Below, one piece after another: positions 27,555-40,682 of a stretch of 52,159 bases of DNA (its first letter is position 1; every line of letters begins with the position of its first letter). The DNA is taken from positions 1 to 52,159 of the forward strand of contig NZ_RRYW01000012.1 of the NCBI RefSeq assembly GCF_014861365.1. Reading direction: 5' to 3'. Below the pieces are notes generated by a model. It had not been told where the DNA came from. It ran no database searches and was given only the letters and a program-made list of their open reading frames with translations. This stretch comes from Psychrobacter sp. FME6 (GTDB taxonomy: Bacteria; Pseudomonadota; Gammaproteobacteria; Pseudomonadales; Moraxellaceae). Both the position numbers and the translations under genes were made by a program.

Positions 27555-28412
27555 TCAAGTATCCAGTCTTTCAACCCAGCTTGCAACCTTTCCATTGTTG
27601 GCTAATTGCAACCAACGATACCCTGGCAATGCGTTTGTGTCGTAGGAAAAATCATCTTCGAAGGGTTTGAACTGATAGCAGGTAGACGGTGTACTATAAA
27701 CGCTAACCCCCTGACGATGACGCACTTGCTCTTGGTGGGTATGACCACTAATAATGACTTTTAATTGCTCGAATTTTGCCATATGCTGCCAAAAACTCTC
27801 GCTATTGTCTGCCATATGGGTATCAATCCAGTCAGAATCTATAGGAATGACGTGGTGGTGCACGGCAATTAATGTAGGCTTATCACAAGCGCTGAGGGTC
27901 TCGCATAGCCAATCGATGGCGGCGGGGGTAATTTCACCTTCTACTTTGCCAGCCATAGATGAATCTAATAACAAAACCTGCCAGTGATCACTTTCAATAA
28001 CATGTTGGCTCAGTAAACGTGAATCGGTCGGCCGTGCGATGAGCTCGCGCTGAAAAAAGGGTAAGTCACTACCCCTTTCATCAGTGACGTCATGGTTGCC
28101 AGCGATACAAGCAAAAGGAATGCCCGTTGCTTGTAATACCTTAAAAATATGGTCATAGATAGCAGGAATTACCTCACTAACCAAATCCCCAGTCACGACA
28201 ATCAAATCACAGCGGATATCGCCACTCAATGCTTGCTGTAGCACGGACTCAAAACGGTGCTGACAAACCGTTACCTCGCCATTTTTAGTACTGTCCTCAT
28301 CATTATCATCGGCAGTGGAGACCACAGGCGTTGATAAATGCAAGTCAGTGATTTGTAGTATATTCAATTGTGCATCTGGCGTGCTGATTTTATTCACAGG
28401 ATAGCTTGGCAT
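27555..28412 (-). CDS. cpdA: Metallophosphoesterase, 3',5'-cAMP phosphodiesterase CpdA-like
   Basis: A 285-residue class III phosphodiesterase of the calcineurin-like fold. All metal motifs are visible in order: ITDLHL (D-x-H), VVTGDLV (GD), AGNHDV (GNH-D), HHHVIP and SGHTHQEQ (GH-x-H). This set and size match CpdA, which hydrolyses cAMP in the cytoplasm and so moderates Crp/Vfr signalling. There is no signal peptide. AAGGGA precedes the ATG. A different small-molecule phosphodiester substrate cannot be excluded. Confidence 0.82.
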   Translation of the reverse strand: MPSYPVNKISTPDAQLNILQITDLHLSTPVVSTADDNDEDSTKNGEVTVCQHRFESVLQQALSGDIRCDLIVVTGDLVSEVIPAIYDHIFKVLQATGIPFACIAGNHDVTDERGSDLPFFQRELIARPTDSRLLSQHVIESDHWQVLLLDSSMAGKVEGEITPAAIDWLCETLSACDKPTLIAVHHHVIPIDSDWIDTHMADNSESFWQHMAKFEQLKVIISGHTHQEQVRHRQGVSVYSTPSTCYQFKPFEDDFSYDTNALPGYRWLQLANNGKVASWVERLDT

Positions 28413-28644
28413 TGGGTCAGTCCCTTATCGAATCAAAATAAGTATTATCGCTAGAATAAATATAAATACATTGAACGAGTTATAGTCATTGGTTTCTCAT
28501 TGCTATTACCAAGCTGTTATTACCAATAGGCATATTAGGGCAATTTTATAACATAACGTCAATGAAAGCTCTAGCTATATTGATAAAATAAAGTTGGATA
28601 AAACAGTAAATAACCGCCTTTATATTACGCATACTACGAAGCGA

Positions 28645-29463
28645 TTAGCGACGTGCTGACCAAAACCTTGTGGTCATTAGCTTTGAGACAGCAAGCGCCA
28701 TAAAGAATAAAATTGCTAATATCAAGACGATAGAGAGACCCGTCTGAATATCCAACCAAATGCTACCCCAAACGCCTAAAGTGACGCCAAGCTGCGCGAT
28801 TACTAGCGATATAATGACCATTTGTTTTGGTGATGCTGAATATAAGCGTGCCGTCAGTGCTGGTAAAACCAATAAACCACTGATTAATAAACTACCAACC
28901 GCCTGTAGAGCAATCGCACAAAACCCTGCTAGTACGCCCATAAAAAATAGCCGCTGGCGTGTGGGGTTGATACCCTGAATACGTGCCAATGCTTCGTGGG
29001 TGGCAAGCTTAATTTGCGCTGGCCATATATAGGTAAGCAGACCCAATCCAACCATGACGCTACCAGCGAGTAACGGTAAGTCTGCCCAGTCAAGCTCCAG
29101 CAAATTACCAAATAAAAACCCCAGTACGTTTGCTTGCTGGTCAGTTAGCTGGGTCAAAGCCAATAAGCCTAGACATAGCAATGACACCGCAACCACTGCC
29201 AGTACCGCATCGACGGGCAGACGCTCATCATCAATGAGCACCAGCCCCAGCACCACCATGACACTGACTAATGCAATGCCTATACCCATTGGCAACTGCC
29301 ACCAGACTGCCAAGGCCACGCCAAGTAAGGTTCCATGAGCTAATGCGTCAGCAAAAAATGCCATGCGTCGCCACAATACCAAACAACCTAAAGGCGCTGA
29401 TAATAAGGCTAAAATACTGCCAGCAATCCAAGCAGGGGCAATGATGGCTAACCAAGCGCTCAT
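28645..29463 (-). CDS. znuB: Zinc ABC transporter permease ZnuB
   Basis: A 272-residue ABC-3 family inner-membrane permease with about eight hydrophobic segments. Typical family stretches are GCLVLWRRMAFFADALAHG near residues 26-44 and VGSLLISGLLVLPALTARL near 190-210. It forms the channel of the ZnuABC zinc importer together with ZnuC and periplasmic ZnuA. It is the last gene of the minus-strand zur-znuC-znuB operon (42 bases after znuC). Confidence 0.92.
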   Translation of the reverse strand: MSAWLAIIAPAWIAGSILALLSAPLGCLVLWRRMAFFADALAHGTLLGVALAVWWQLPMGIGIALVSVMVVLGLVLIDDERLPVDAVLAVVAVSLLCLGLLALTQLTDQQANVLGFLFGNLLELDWADLPLLAGSVMVGLGLLTYIWPAQIKLATHEALARIQGINPTRQRLFFMGVLAGFCAIALQAVGSLLISGLLVLPALTARLYSASPKQMVIISLVIAQLGVTLGVWGSIWLDIQTGLSIVLILAILFFMALAVSKLMTTRFWSARR

Positions 29464-29505
29464 AATAAGTATCCGTAATAGTTTTTATAAAGGTTTAAGG
29501 CTTTA

Positions 29506-30309
29506 TTATAATTCGAGTTCGCTTGGCGCGTGATGCTCACAGGCGTGCGGTTGGTGTACATAAGGCTGCTCATAATGATGGCCAAACAGCTTTTGAAATT
29601 CGCTGCTAATAGCAAGCTCGCTGGGCTGACCTTCACAGCAGATATGCTTGTTGAGACAAATCACCCGTCGACTGCCTTTCATCACCCAATGTAAATCATG
29701 CGATACCACCAGCATGGCACAGCGTAAAAACTCTGGTAATTCATCGATAAATTGATACAGCCAAACCTCGGTATCAGGGTCCAGCCCTTGCATCGGTTCA
29801 TCTAAAATTAATAAATTGGGCTTCTCTAATAATGCGCGTGCCAGCAATACCCGCTGCGTTTCACCACCCGAAAGGTGCAGCATTTGCCGCGATAGCAGAT
29901 GGGTCAATGATAAATTATCAAAGATAAACTGCCGCTGCTCAGCCGTTAAGCGTTTTTTGTCTGCTTGTGCTAGTAAATCGCGGACACGTAATGGCAGTAT
30001 TGGTGGTACAGCAAACCGCTGCGGCACATAGCCAAGCTGTAATTTCTGGTGGGGTGTAATCTGTCCATCAGTCGGCTCAATTAAGCCCAAAATAAGTTTG
30101 ACCAACGTTGACTTGCCCGCGCCATTAGGCCCGATAAGGCTGACCGTTTCGTTAATAGCAATGTCGATATTAATATTTGACAGCAAGCGTTGCTGGTTAA
30201 TATCAAAGCTAACGTTATTTAAGCTCAGCAGTTTGCTAACACTATTAATGCTATTGCCAGTAATAACAGAAGCGCTCGGTTGATTAAACGGTAAGGTAGA
30301 CAGGCTCAT
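29506..30309 (-). CDS. znuC: Zinc ABC transporter ATP-binding protein ZnuC
   Basis: A 267-residue ABC ATPase with Walker A GPNGAGKST (about residues 59-67), a Q-loop (GYVPQRF), signature LSGGETQRVLLARAL, Walker B LLILDEP and the switch histidine in VVSHDLHWV. The His-rich C-terminus (HHYEQPYVHQPHACEHH) is typical of ZnuC proteins and may sense or buffer zinc. Seventy-six bases downstream of zur and 42 upstream of znuB, in one operon. Confidence 0.93.
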   Translation of the reverse strand: MSLSTLPFNQPSASVITGNSINSVSKLLSLNNVSFDINQQRLLSNINIDIAINETVSLIGPNGAGKSTLVKLILGLIEPTDGQITPHQKLQLGYVPQRFAVPPILPLRVRDLLAQADKKRLTAEQRQFIFDNLSLTHLLSRQMLHLSGGETQRVLLARALLEKPNLLILDEPMQGLDPDTEVWLYQFIDELPEFLRCAMLVVSHDLHWVMKGSRRVICLNKHICCEGQPSELAISSEFQKLFGHHYEQPYVHQPHACEHHAPSELEL

Positions 30310-30385
30310 AATATGACAACGAGTGGGTTAGTAAAGGATATACATAAAATTTGATGATAAACACTTATCATCAAGGGTCGTTATT

Positions 30386-30907
30386 TTACTGGCACATTTG
30401 GCAACGACCGCTCAGCTCAATGACACTGCGTTCAACGATAAAACCAATATCTTGCTCAGCAAAGCCCATCATCTCTTGTACGGGCAAGCTGCTACATTCT
30501 TGTACGCGCTGACACTGCTCACAGATTAAAAACGCTGCCGTATGCTGCGCCCTTGGGTGACAGCAAGGTACATACGCATTGATAGAGGTCAGTTGATGTA
30601 CCAAACCTTCGCTTAATAAAAACTCTAAACTGCGATAGACCGTCGGCGGTGCAACATTCTTTGTGCTATCAATCTTATTATCGCTGTCTGATAGACGCAT
30701 GTGCTGTAATTGGGTGATTAAATCATAAGCACCCACTGGTTTATTGGCTTGCAATACCAGCGTATAAATCTGCTGACGTAAGGGGGTAAAGCGCACACCG
30801 CGTAGACGACACTGCTCTTTTGCGGCGATTAGGCGCTCAGACACATCCTGAGGCGTAAAATCTTGCACGTCGTGCACATGCTCACAATTAGGTGAGGTAG
30901 TCGACAT
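30386..30907 (-). CDS. zur: Zinc uptake regulator Zur (Fur family)
   Basis: A 173-residue Fur-family repressor. The winged helix shows RFTPLRQQIYTLVLQ and PTVYRSLEFLLSEGLVHQL; the C-terminal dimer domain has CEQC and CQMC zinc sites and CCHP. First gene of zur-znuC-znuB and divergent from znuA, which marks it as Zur rather than Fur. AGGAG precedes the ATG. A 15-bp palindrome in the divergent promoter region fits the Zur box, so it most likely represses both its own operon and znuA when zinc is sufficient. Confidence 0.93.
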   Translation of the reverse strand: MSTTSPNCEHVHDVQDFTPQDVSERLIAAKEQCRLRGVRFTPLRQQIYTLVLQANKPVGAYDLITQLQHMRLSDSDNKIDSTKNVAPPTVYRSLEFLLSEGLVHQLTSINAYVPCCHPRAQHTAAFLICEQCQRVQECSSLPVQEMMGFAEQDIGFIVERSVIELSGRCQMCQ

Positions 30908-30957
30908 AGCACAAGCTCCTAAAAATGGAATGGCATTTTAAGTATAGTAATTTATAT

Positions 30958-30972
30958 TGTTATAGTATAACA
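30958..30972. promoter_or_regulatory. Zur box between zur and znuA
   Basis: TGTTATA-G-TATAACA is a perfect palindrome matching the gammaproteobacterial Zur consensus core (GTTATANTATAAC). It lies 51 bases from the zur start and 78 from the znuA start, where one dimer pair could block both divergent promoters. Confidence 0.88.
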
Positions 30973-31049
30973 TACTAAAACCAAAATCAGATAAACGGTC
31001 TTAATTTATCTACGTATATTTCTATCATCCATACATTAAAGAACCGACT

Positions 31050-31934
31050 ATGAACTCAGTCTTTAACGACTCTTTACGCTCACGCATTATACTACAGCGA
31101 CTGCTCATTACTGGAATAGTAATGCTCGGCACTTTGGCAGTTAATGCCCAAGCCGCCACAGTCAGCGTGAGTAACTATCCTTTGTTTTTGTTAAGTCAGG
31201 CAGTCACTGAGGGTGCGCCGCCTGCCAAGCAATTATTGCAGGCAGGGGAGGTCGGTCACCATGGTAGTATCAGTCCTGGCGATATCAAAGCCATTCAGGA
31301 CAGTAAGTTTGTGGTCTGGTTTGGTGAGCCACTAGAAAAAAACTTGGCAGCGAGCTTAAATACCGCGCCCAATGCTATTGCATTGTTTGAGTTTGATGCT
31401 TTTCATCGTCATCCTTTGCGCGATATAAAAGGTAAACCTATTGCTGACACCTTAGACCCGCATATTTGGCTCGATCCTGATAATGCCAAAGCCATGACTC
31501 GCGCTCTTGCGGTGATTCATAGTCATGCCAATCCGCAATATAAAAAGCTGTACCATGCCAATGCCCAAAAATTTGCTCAACGACTGGATAAAGCCGTAGC
31601 AGCAACCAATAAAAATGCTACTCAAAAAGTGCGACCATATTGGGCTTATCACGATGCTTATCAATATATCGAAAGCAGCTTACAGCTAACGTTCATCGGT
31701 AGCTTAAGTACTGACCATCATTTAGCGCCAAGAGCGAGCCAATTACGCTGGCTCAATGAGCAGCGCCCGGACAAGAAAATGTGCCTTGTGTCGCCAAGCC
31801 AACCTGCTAAAGGATTGTTAGCCAAACTACAACCTGTACAGACCACCGTTCAGGCAGAAGATATGAGTAATAGCAAAGACTTTGTCAGCGGCTGGCAGGC
31901 GATGGCGCAGCAGATATATCAATGCATATCATAA
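31050..31934 (+). CDS. znuA: Zinc ABC transporter periplasmic binding protein ZnuA
   Basis: A 294-residue exported solute-binding protein (cluster A-I) delivering Zn2+ to ZnuBC. The signal peptide runs to about VNAQA (residue 35). Probable metal ligands are His70/His71 in EVGHHGS, His138 in DPHIWLDP, and histidines at 201 (AYHDAY) or in STDHHLAPRA. The His/Asp-rich loop typical of ZnuA from other bacteria is absent; only FHRHPL remains. Divergently transcribed from zur across the Zur box. Confidence 0.92.
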   Translation: MNSVFNDSLRSRIILQRLLITGIVMLGTLAVNAQAATVSVSNYPLFLLSQAVTEGAPPAKQLLQAGEVGHHGSISPGDIKAIQDSKFVVWFGEPLEKNLAASLNTAPNAIALFEFDAFHRHPLRDIKGKPIADTLDPHIWLDPDNAKAMTRALAVIHSHANPQYKKLYHANAQKFAQRLDKAVAATNKNATQKVRPYWAYHDAYQYIESSLQLTFIGSLSTDHHLAPRASQLRWLNEQRPDKKMCLVSPSQPAKGLLAKLQPVQTTVQAEDMSNSKDFVSGWQAMAQQIYQCIS

Positions 31935-32024
31935 AGCGCTTATACAGAAGCTTTTGATAGAGTATTGATTAGAGCATCATTTGCAGATAGTAAGAATAGA
32001 TGACTGGTAAAAGGTATATTTTTC

Positions 32025-32053
32025 TTGCTTAACGGTCGGTCGGTCCTTATAAT
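32025..32053 (+). promoter_or_regulatory. Promoter upstream of atpI
   Basis: TTGCTT (32025-32030), a 17-base spacer and a perfect TATAAT (32048-32053). The spacer contains GGTC three times in a row. The expected start is ~120 bases before the atpI ATG. Confidence 0.65.
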
Positions 32054-32180
32054 GAGTGGCGTTTTATTTTGGTTAAAAGGTAACCCCTATAGAGTGGGCC
32101 GTTCACGGATAAAAGTAACAGCGTCGCGACTGTGTTAGATTGCTACCTTACCCCAATCCTGTAAGGCGATAGGACTACCG

Positions 32181-32579
32181 ATGACCAAGCCTGCCAAACG
32201 CACACAAAAAGATAAGATTGGCATTTATATCAAGCGCCAAGCATGGATACTATTTATCCTTATTATTATTGCTTGGATATTAGATACTATTTGGTTACAT
32301 AGTGCGCTGGTAGTAGCAAAAAGCGCCGCTATTGGTGCGCTACTTAGTTTTGCCACTCAAGTGGTATTTGCTTTTTTTATTTTTTGGTATACCGGATATC
32401 GCGCGCGCTTATATATTGTTAGCCAGCTATATCGGGGTCAAATGGCCAAATGGCTGTTGACCGTGTTTGGTTTCGCACTAATTTTTATTACCGTACAACC
32501 CCTATCCGCGCCTGCGCTGTTTATCGGTTTTATGGTAATGCAAATTAGTCACAGTTGGATGTTGTGGCATATACGTTAG
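32181..32579 (+). CDS. atpI: ATP synthase assembly protein I
   Basis: A 132-residue small membrane protein with four hydrophobic segments (about residues 20-42, 44-70, 87-107, 109-127) and a basic N-terminus. Size, topology and position before atpB identify AtpI, which helps c-ring assembly or supplies Mg2+. It is poorly conserved, so context carries much of the call. A 690-base gap with a terminator separates it from atpB, much more than usual. Confidence 0.85.
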   Translation: MTKPAKRTQKDKIGIYIKRQAWILFILIIIAWILDTIWLHSALVVAKSAAIGALLSFATQVVFAFFIFWYTGYRARLYIVSQLYRGQMAKWLLTVFGFALIFITVQPLSAPALFIGFMVMQISHSWMLWHIR

Positions 32580-33030
32580 TATTGATAAATGATTTTTATT
32601 TATATAGAGGTGATTTGTATATATAAATAGCCAAATTATAACCGACACTAGCAAGTCACCCCGCTGTCCAGCTTCTCTATGACTAGTTGTATAACGTCGA
32701 AGCATGAAAATTTGTCTGATGACATTACTAATGAGCGTTTGAAACGCATATAATACCCAATAATGTGGGTGCAATAGCGTTAATTTGGCTATTGATAGCG
32801 TCACTAATTAAATTCTTACAATTTAATTAATGACGCAAAAGCCTTTTAGCAAACGCGACTCACAGCTAACTTACTCATACAGCGGATAAAAAAGTCACAA
32901 TTGACTTTACACGAATACAACGCTGCATTAATATAGGCGGCTAAATATCTTGGTTACGAGCGCTGCATTAAGCGTTTATCGTGATTAGAAGAGTTGAATA
33001 AACAATATATGATAATTTTCTGTACATATT

Positions 33031-33066
33031 AAAGGGCTACTACTGAATAATGATGAGCCCTTTTTT
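33031..33066 (+). terminator. Rho-independent terminator between atpI and atpB
   Basis: AAAGGGCT (33031-33038) pairs with AGCCCTTT (33056-33063) followed by TTT. It separates atpI transcription from the atpB-C operon. Confidence 0.8.
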
Positions 33067-33141
33067 GGTAGCTAAAATTTATTATCAGCTATTAAATTTA
33101 GCATAAGTAACAGAACTATGGGTTGGATGTTATTGCTTATA

Positions 33142-33206
33142 GAGGCGCTTTAGCGTCGTTTGTTTATCTGCATTTAAATGCTGCAGGTTCAAGCGCTAAA
33201 GACCTC
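33142..33206 (+). promoter_or_regulatory. Nested palindromes in the atpB leader region
   Basis: GAGG-CGCTTTAGCG (33142-33155) can pair with CGCTAAAG-CCTC (33194-33206), enclosing the perfect palindrome GCATTTAAATGC (33170-33181). It ends 63 bases before the atpB start and may be an operator or a leader hairpin. Confidence 0.5.
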
Positions 33207-33257
33207 ATCAGATGACAACCGTATTTTTGGGTAGTTGAGTAAATCGTTGACTAATAA

Positions 33258-34145
<888 letters not shown>

Positions 34146-34160
34146 TTAGACATTCAATAG

Positions 34161-34427
<267 letters not shown>

Positions 34428-34544
34428 TCCGAAAGCTCAGTTGTAAATGTTTGGTACTCAAGGATTTACTAGCAAATATAGTCAAGATTTGACTGCCAAA
34501 CATGATCAATGAAACTGATTTTTCATTAACAAAGAGGTGATCAC

Positions 34545-35015
34545 GTGAATATCAATTTTACCCTCGTCGGTCAAGCCATTGCTTTTGCAATCTTTGTGAT
34601 GTTCTGCATGAAGTTTGTGTGGCCACCACTTATCGGTGCCATCAATGAGCGTCAGCGTAAAATTGCTGAAGGCTTGAATGCCGCAGAAAAAGCAAAAGCA
34701 GATTTGGCAACCGCGGAGCAAGATGTCCAGCAGGAGCTTGATCTTGCAAAGACCAAAGCTGCTGCTCTAATCGAGCAAGCGAACAAGAGTGCCAACCAGC
34801 TTGTCGAAGATGCCAAAACGCAGGCCCAAGCGGAAGGCGAGCGCATTCGTCAACAAGCGCAAGCGTCTATCGACCAAGAAATCAATCAAGCGCGTGAGTC
34901 ATTACGTGCCCAAGTTGCTGAGCTGGCTGTACTTGGTGCAGAAAAGATTTTGCAAGACAAAGTCGATGTGCAAAAACATGCCAGTATGTTAGACCAACTG
35001 GCGGCGAAGCTGTAA
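34545..35015 (+). CDS. atpF: F1Fo ATP synthase subunit b
   Basis: A 156-residue stator subunit with one N-terminal transmembrane helix (residues 5-25) and a long charged, alanine-rich coiled coil ([20 protein letters not shown] onwards) that forms the peripheral stalk. It begins with GTG at 34545 behind an AGAGGTG ribosome site. The normal length and position between atpE and atpH leave no doubt. Confidence 0.96.
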   Translation: MNINFTLVGQAIAFAIFVMFCMKFVWPPLIGAINERQRKIAEGLNAAEKAKADLATAEQDVQQELDLAKTKAAALIEQANKSANQLVEDAKTQAQAEGERIRQQAQASIDQEINQARESLRAQVAELAVLGAEKILQDKVDVQKHASMLDQLAAKL

Positions 35016-35028
35016 TTGTGAGGATATA

Positions 35029-35652
35029 ATGGCTGACTTATCAACCTTAGCACGACCGTACGCTAAAGCCGCGTTTGACTATGCCAACGAAAACGGGGCA
35101 GTAAATGAGTGGGAGAACTTCTTATTTATTGCTGCTAGCGTTGTCAATGACAAGTCGTTCAGTACTTGGCTAGACAATCCAGCTGTTTCTGCTGAGCATA
35201 AGTCAGCTGCTTTGATCGATCTTTATGATACACAAGTAGCTAGCGCTAATGATTCTGCTTTTAAGCAGTTATTAGGTGAGGCTAGAGGGGTTCGCCCTGA
35301 TAGCGACGCCAGCTATCCAAAAGTATCAGTAGCACTTAGTAACTTCGTTAAACAGTTATCAGAACAAGAGCGTCTGGCGCTGCTTCCTGAAGTTTATGAG
35401 CATTATCGCCGTCACAAGGCAATAAGCTTAAAGCAGCTTGACGCATATGTGACCACGGCCTATCCATTGACCGATGCCCAGCGTGATATGCTGCAAACAC
35501 GTCTCGCTACCTCGCTAAATGCTAGCGTGGTGATTCACGAGTCGGTTGATGCAAGTTTATTGGCAGGCGCTACGATCAAAGTCGGTGACAAAATCATTGA
35601 TGATTCGATGCGCGGCAAGTTACAACAGTTAAAAACACAGCTAACTGCCTAA
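35029..35652 (+). CDS. atpH: F1Fo ATP synthase subunit delta
   Basis: Subunit delta links the peripheral stalk to the top of F1. It starts with the family pattern [13 protein letters not shown] and ends with [31 protein letters not shown]. At 207 residues it is about 30 longer than the usual ~178. The extra length falls between about residues 65 and 105 (around SANDSAFKQ and [11 protein letters not shown]), at the junction of the two domains. The frame is intact. Starts 13 bases after atpF. Confidence 0.94.
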   Translation: MADLSTLARPYAKAAFDYANENGAVNEWENFLFIAASVVNDKSFSTWLDNPAVSAEHKSAALIDLYDTQVASANDSAFKQLLGEARGVRPDSDASYPKVSVALSNFVKQLSEQERLALLPEVYEHYRRHKAISLKQLDAYVTTAYPLTDAQRDMLQTRLATSLNASVVIHESVDASLLAGATIKVGDKIIDDSMRGKLQQLKTQLTA

Positions 35653-35744
35653 TGCCAATCATCAACGCAGCTCAATAGAGCGTGCATGATATAAGAGCAT
35701 TTAAGTCAGTGGGCGGGTTATCATAAATTAAAGGAAACAAGGCA

Positions 35745-37289
35745 ATGCAACAATTGAATCCAGCGGAAATCAGTAACCTGATTAAGCAGCGTATTCAAGA
35801 CCTTGATGCGGGTGCAACTGCAAAGAATGAAGGCACGATTGTCAAAGTATCTGACGGTATCGTGCAGATTCATGGTCTTGAAGATGCCATGTACGGCGAA
35901 ATGATTGAGTTTGAAGGCGAAATCTACGGAATGGCGCTTAACTTAGAGCGTGATTCTGTCGGCGCGGTAGTACTTGGTGATTACCTAAAGCTGCAAGAAG
36001 GTCAAAAAGCCTATTGTACTGGTCGTATCCTTGAAGTACCAGTAGGTCCTGAGCTGCTAGGCCGTGTTGTTGACGCCTTGGGAAATCCTATTGATGGCAA
36101 AGGTCCTATCAATGCCAAAATGACCGACAAAGTCGAAAAAATCGCCCCAGGCGTTATCGACCGTCAATCAGTAGATCAGCCAGTAATGACCGGTTATAAA
36201 GCCGTTGATACCATGATTCCAATCGGTCGTGGTCAGCGTGAGCTTATCATTGGTGACCGTCAGACGGGTAAAACCGCGATGGCTATCGATGCGATCATCG
36301 CCCAGAAATCATCTGGCATTAAGTGTGTATATGTAGCAATTGGTCAGAAACGTTCTACCATCGCTAACGTGGTACGCAAACTTGAGCAAACTGGCGCACT
36401 TGAATACACCACAGTTGTGGTTGCTTCAGCGTCAGAGCCAGCAGCACTACAGTATATCGCACCGTACTCAGGTTGTACGATGGGTGAATACTTCCGTGAC
36501 CGCGGCGAAGATGCACTGATTGTATTTGATGACTTGTCAAAACAAGCCGTTGCTTATCGTCAAATTTCACTACTATTACGTCGTCCACCAGGCCGTGAAG
36601 CGTATCCAGGGGATGTATTCTACTTACACTCACGTTTACTTGAGCGTGCATCACGTGTAAACGCTGAATATGTAGAAAAATTCACCAATGGTGAAGTAGT
36701 TGGTAAAACTGGTTCATTAACCGCGCTACCAATCATTGAGACCCAAGCCGGTGACGTATCAGCATTCGTACCGACCAACGTGATTTCAATCACTGATGGT
36801 CAGATTTTCTTAGAGTCAAGCTTATTTAACTCAGGTATCCGTCCAGCAGTCAACGCTGGTATCTCGGTATCGCGTGTTGGTGGTGCAGCTCAGACTAAGA
36901 TCATTAAGAAACTCTCTGGTGGTATTCGTACTGCTCTAGCTCAGTATCGTGAATTGGCGGCATTCGCTCAGTTTGCCTCAGACCTTGATGATGCGACTCG
37001 CGAACAGCTTGACCATGGTGAGCGTGTGACTGAACTGATGAAACAGAAACAGTATCAGCCGATGTCTATCGCTGAACAGTCTGCGGTTATCTATGCGTCA
37101 AACGAAGGGTTCTTATCAGATGTTCCTGTTAATAAAATAGGTTCTTTTGAAGAAGCTTACTTACGCTATATGCATGATGAGCAAAGCGAGCTGATGAAAG
37201 AAATTGATGACACTGCAAAATATAATGATGATATTGCAGGTCGTTTAAAGTCAGCAGTCGAGACCTTTAAACAAAATCACAGTTACTAA
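35745..37289 (+). CDS. atpA: F1Fo ATP synthase subunit alpha
   Basis: A 514-residue non-catalytic nucleotide-binding subunit of F1. It shows P-loop GDRQTGKT (about residues 169-176), [12 protein letters not shown], and the ATPase alpha/beta signature ending in [14 protein letters not shown]. Length is standard. A ribosome site AAAGGAAACAAGGC precedes the ATG. Confidence 0.97.
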   Translation: MQQLNPAEISNLIKQRIQDLDAGATAKNEGTIVKVSDGIVQIHGLEDAMYGEMIEFEGEIYGMALNLERDSVGAVVLGDYLKLQEGQKAYCTGRILEVPVGPELLGRVVDALGNPIDGKGPINAKMTDKVEKIAPGVIDRQSVDQPVMTGYKAVDTMIPIGRGQRELIIGDRQTGKTAMAIDAIIAQKSSGIKCVYVAIGQKRSTIANVVRKLEQTGALEYTTVVVASASEPAALQYIAPYSGCTMGEYFRDRGEDALIVFDDLSKQAVAYRQISLLLRRPPGREAYPGDVFYLHSRLLERASRVNAEYVEKFTNGEVVGKTGSLTALPIIETQAGDVSAFVPTNVISITDGQIFLESSLFNSGIRPAVNAGISVSRVGGAAQTKIIKKLSGGIRTALAQYRELAAFAQFASDLDDATREQLDHGERVTELMKQKQYQPMSIAEQSAVIYASNEGFLSDVPVNKIGSFEEAYLRYMHDEQSELMKEIDDTAKYNDDIAGRLKSAVETFKQNHSY

Positions 37290-37368
37290 TTTACTAACGA
37301 TTAAGTTAGTAAATACTCAGTTAACGGGTTAAGCCTGATTGGTTATGGCTGTTGTTTATAGCTAATAA

Positions 37369-37415
37369 AGTGGCGCGCTGTCTAATAAGTTTTTTATTTA
37401 GATAGCAGCGCCACT
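37369..37415 (+). repeat. Strong hairpin in the atpA-atpG gap
   Basis: AGTGGCGC-CTGTCTAA and TTAGATAG-GCGCCACT pair almost completely around a T-rich loop (37388-37397). The gap is 256 bases, unlike the short gaps elsewhere in the operon. There is no T run after the stem, so it is not a standard terminator. It could stabilise or process the mRNA. Confidence 0.65.
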
Positions 37416-37545
37416 ATTCTAACCGTTGACGGCATTACATCGCGTCATGCACAAGATATAAAGTATTATTTTTTAGATTAATGTTATATATTAAATAATT
37501 GTCGCATGCGCCAATGCTTTTTAACCCTCTTATATTGGAATCATT

Positions 37546-39911
<2,366 letters not shown>

Positions 39912-40026
39912 GTTGTATTAGTATTCGCTAACGGGTAGGTATAATATAAACCTTATATCTACTCCTCAGTAACGCATCGCAGTTTTTACTGTTTTTTGAT
40001 TGCGCTTTGATGGTAAGGAATTAAGT

Positions 40027-40443
40027 ATGGCAACGTTACAATGTCGCGTCGTAAGTGCTCGTGAAGAGTTGTATTCAGGCGAAATTAGCATGTTAATAGC
40101 TACTGGTACCGAAGGCGAGATTGGTGTATTGCCAGGTCATACACCGCTTATTACCTTGCTAAAACCAGGCGCAATGCGAGTGCAAATGCCAAACGGCGAA
40201 GAAGAAGTCATTTATGTATCAGGCGGTGTATTAGAAGTACAACCAAAAATGGTGACAGTATTGGCTGATACTGCCATGCGCGCGCACAATCTTGACGAAA
40301 GTAAAATCGTTGAAGCACGCAAAAAAGCCGAGCAAATGTTGGTCAACCAATCTGATACCGTGCAAACGAATGCGGCTTTGGCCTCATTGGCAGAGTCAGT
40401 GGGACAGCTACAAACTATTCGTAAGTACCAAAACCGCGCTTAA
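40027..40443 (+). CDS. atpC: F1Fo ATP synthase subunit epsilon
   Basis: A 138-residue subunit of the central stalk that can inhibit ATP hydrolysis. The N-terminal beta-sandwich shows CRVVSAREELYSGE and GEIGVLPGHTPLITLLKPG; the C-terminal helical hairpin starts at ARKKAEQML. The frame opens at 40000, but the ATG at 40027 has AAGGA 8 bases upstream and starts the family's normal N-terminus. Last gene of the operon, followed by a terminator. Confidence 0.95.
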   Translation: MATLQCRVVSAREELYSGEISMLIATGTEGEIGVLPGHTPLITLLKPGAMRVQMPNGEEEVIYVSGGVLEVQPKMVTVLADTAMRAHNLDESKIVEARKKAEQMLVNQSDTVQTNAALASLAESVGQLQTIRKYQNRA

Positions 40444-40502
40444 TTTATTATATATAACGTCAGGCAGTACTCTTACTCCAGCGTTGTTTATAATTATAAA
40501 AG

Positions 40503-40529
40503 ACAGTCCATCATGGGCTGTTTTTTTAT
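40503..40529 (+). terminator. Rho-independent terminator of the atp operon
   Basis: ACAG-CCAT and ATGG-CTGT form a short stem at 40503-40522, followed by seven T residues. Confidence 0.85.
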
Positions 40530-40545
40530 ATCTGCTATTTAATAC

Positions 40546-40682
40546 TATAGTCAGTGAGAAGTAATATCGCTACATCACGTACTGCAAGTACCGTTTTTTC
40601 TTGCTTGCTGTGCCTACGCAGACGGAGGCTGCAAAAAACTATACCCGCAGTATCGTAGCGTTTTTAAAGTATTTTAACTATA
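40546..40682 (+). repeat. Dispersed structured repeat, copy 1
   Basis: Copy 1 of a ~125-bp element (homologous part 40546-40670) that recurs at 51473-51598 in the same orientation with three substitutions and one A insertion. CGCTAC (40568-40573) near the left end can pair with GTAGCG (40655-40660) near the right, and internal GTAC/GTAC and GCCT/AGGC stems are present. This copy may have short terminal inverted repeats (TATAGT at 40546, ACTATA at 40677). No open frame. It looks like a MITE or a structured RNA repeat. Confidence 0.85.

Noticed and set aside
28760-29338. Plus-strand open frames inside znuB
   Set aside because: Antisense shadows of a well-supported permease gene, with low-complexity Ser/Thr/Pro-type translations.
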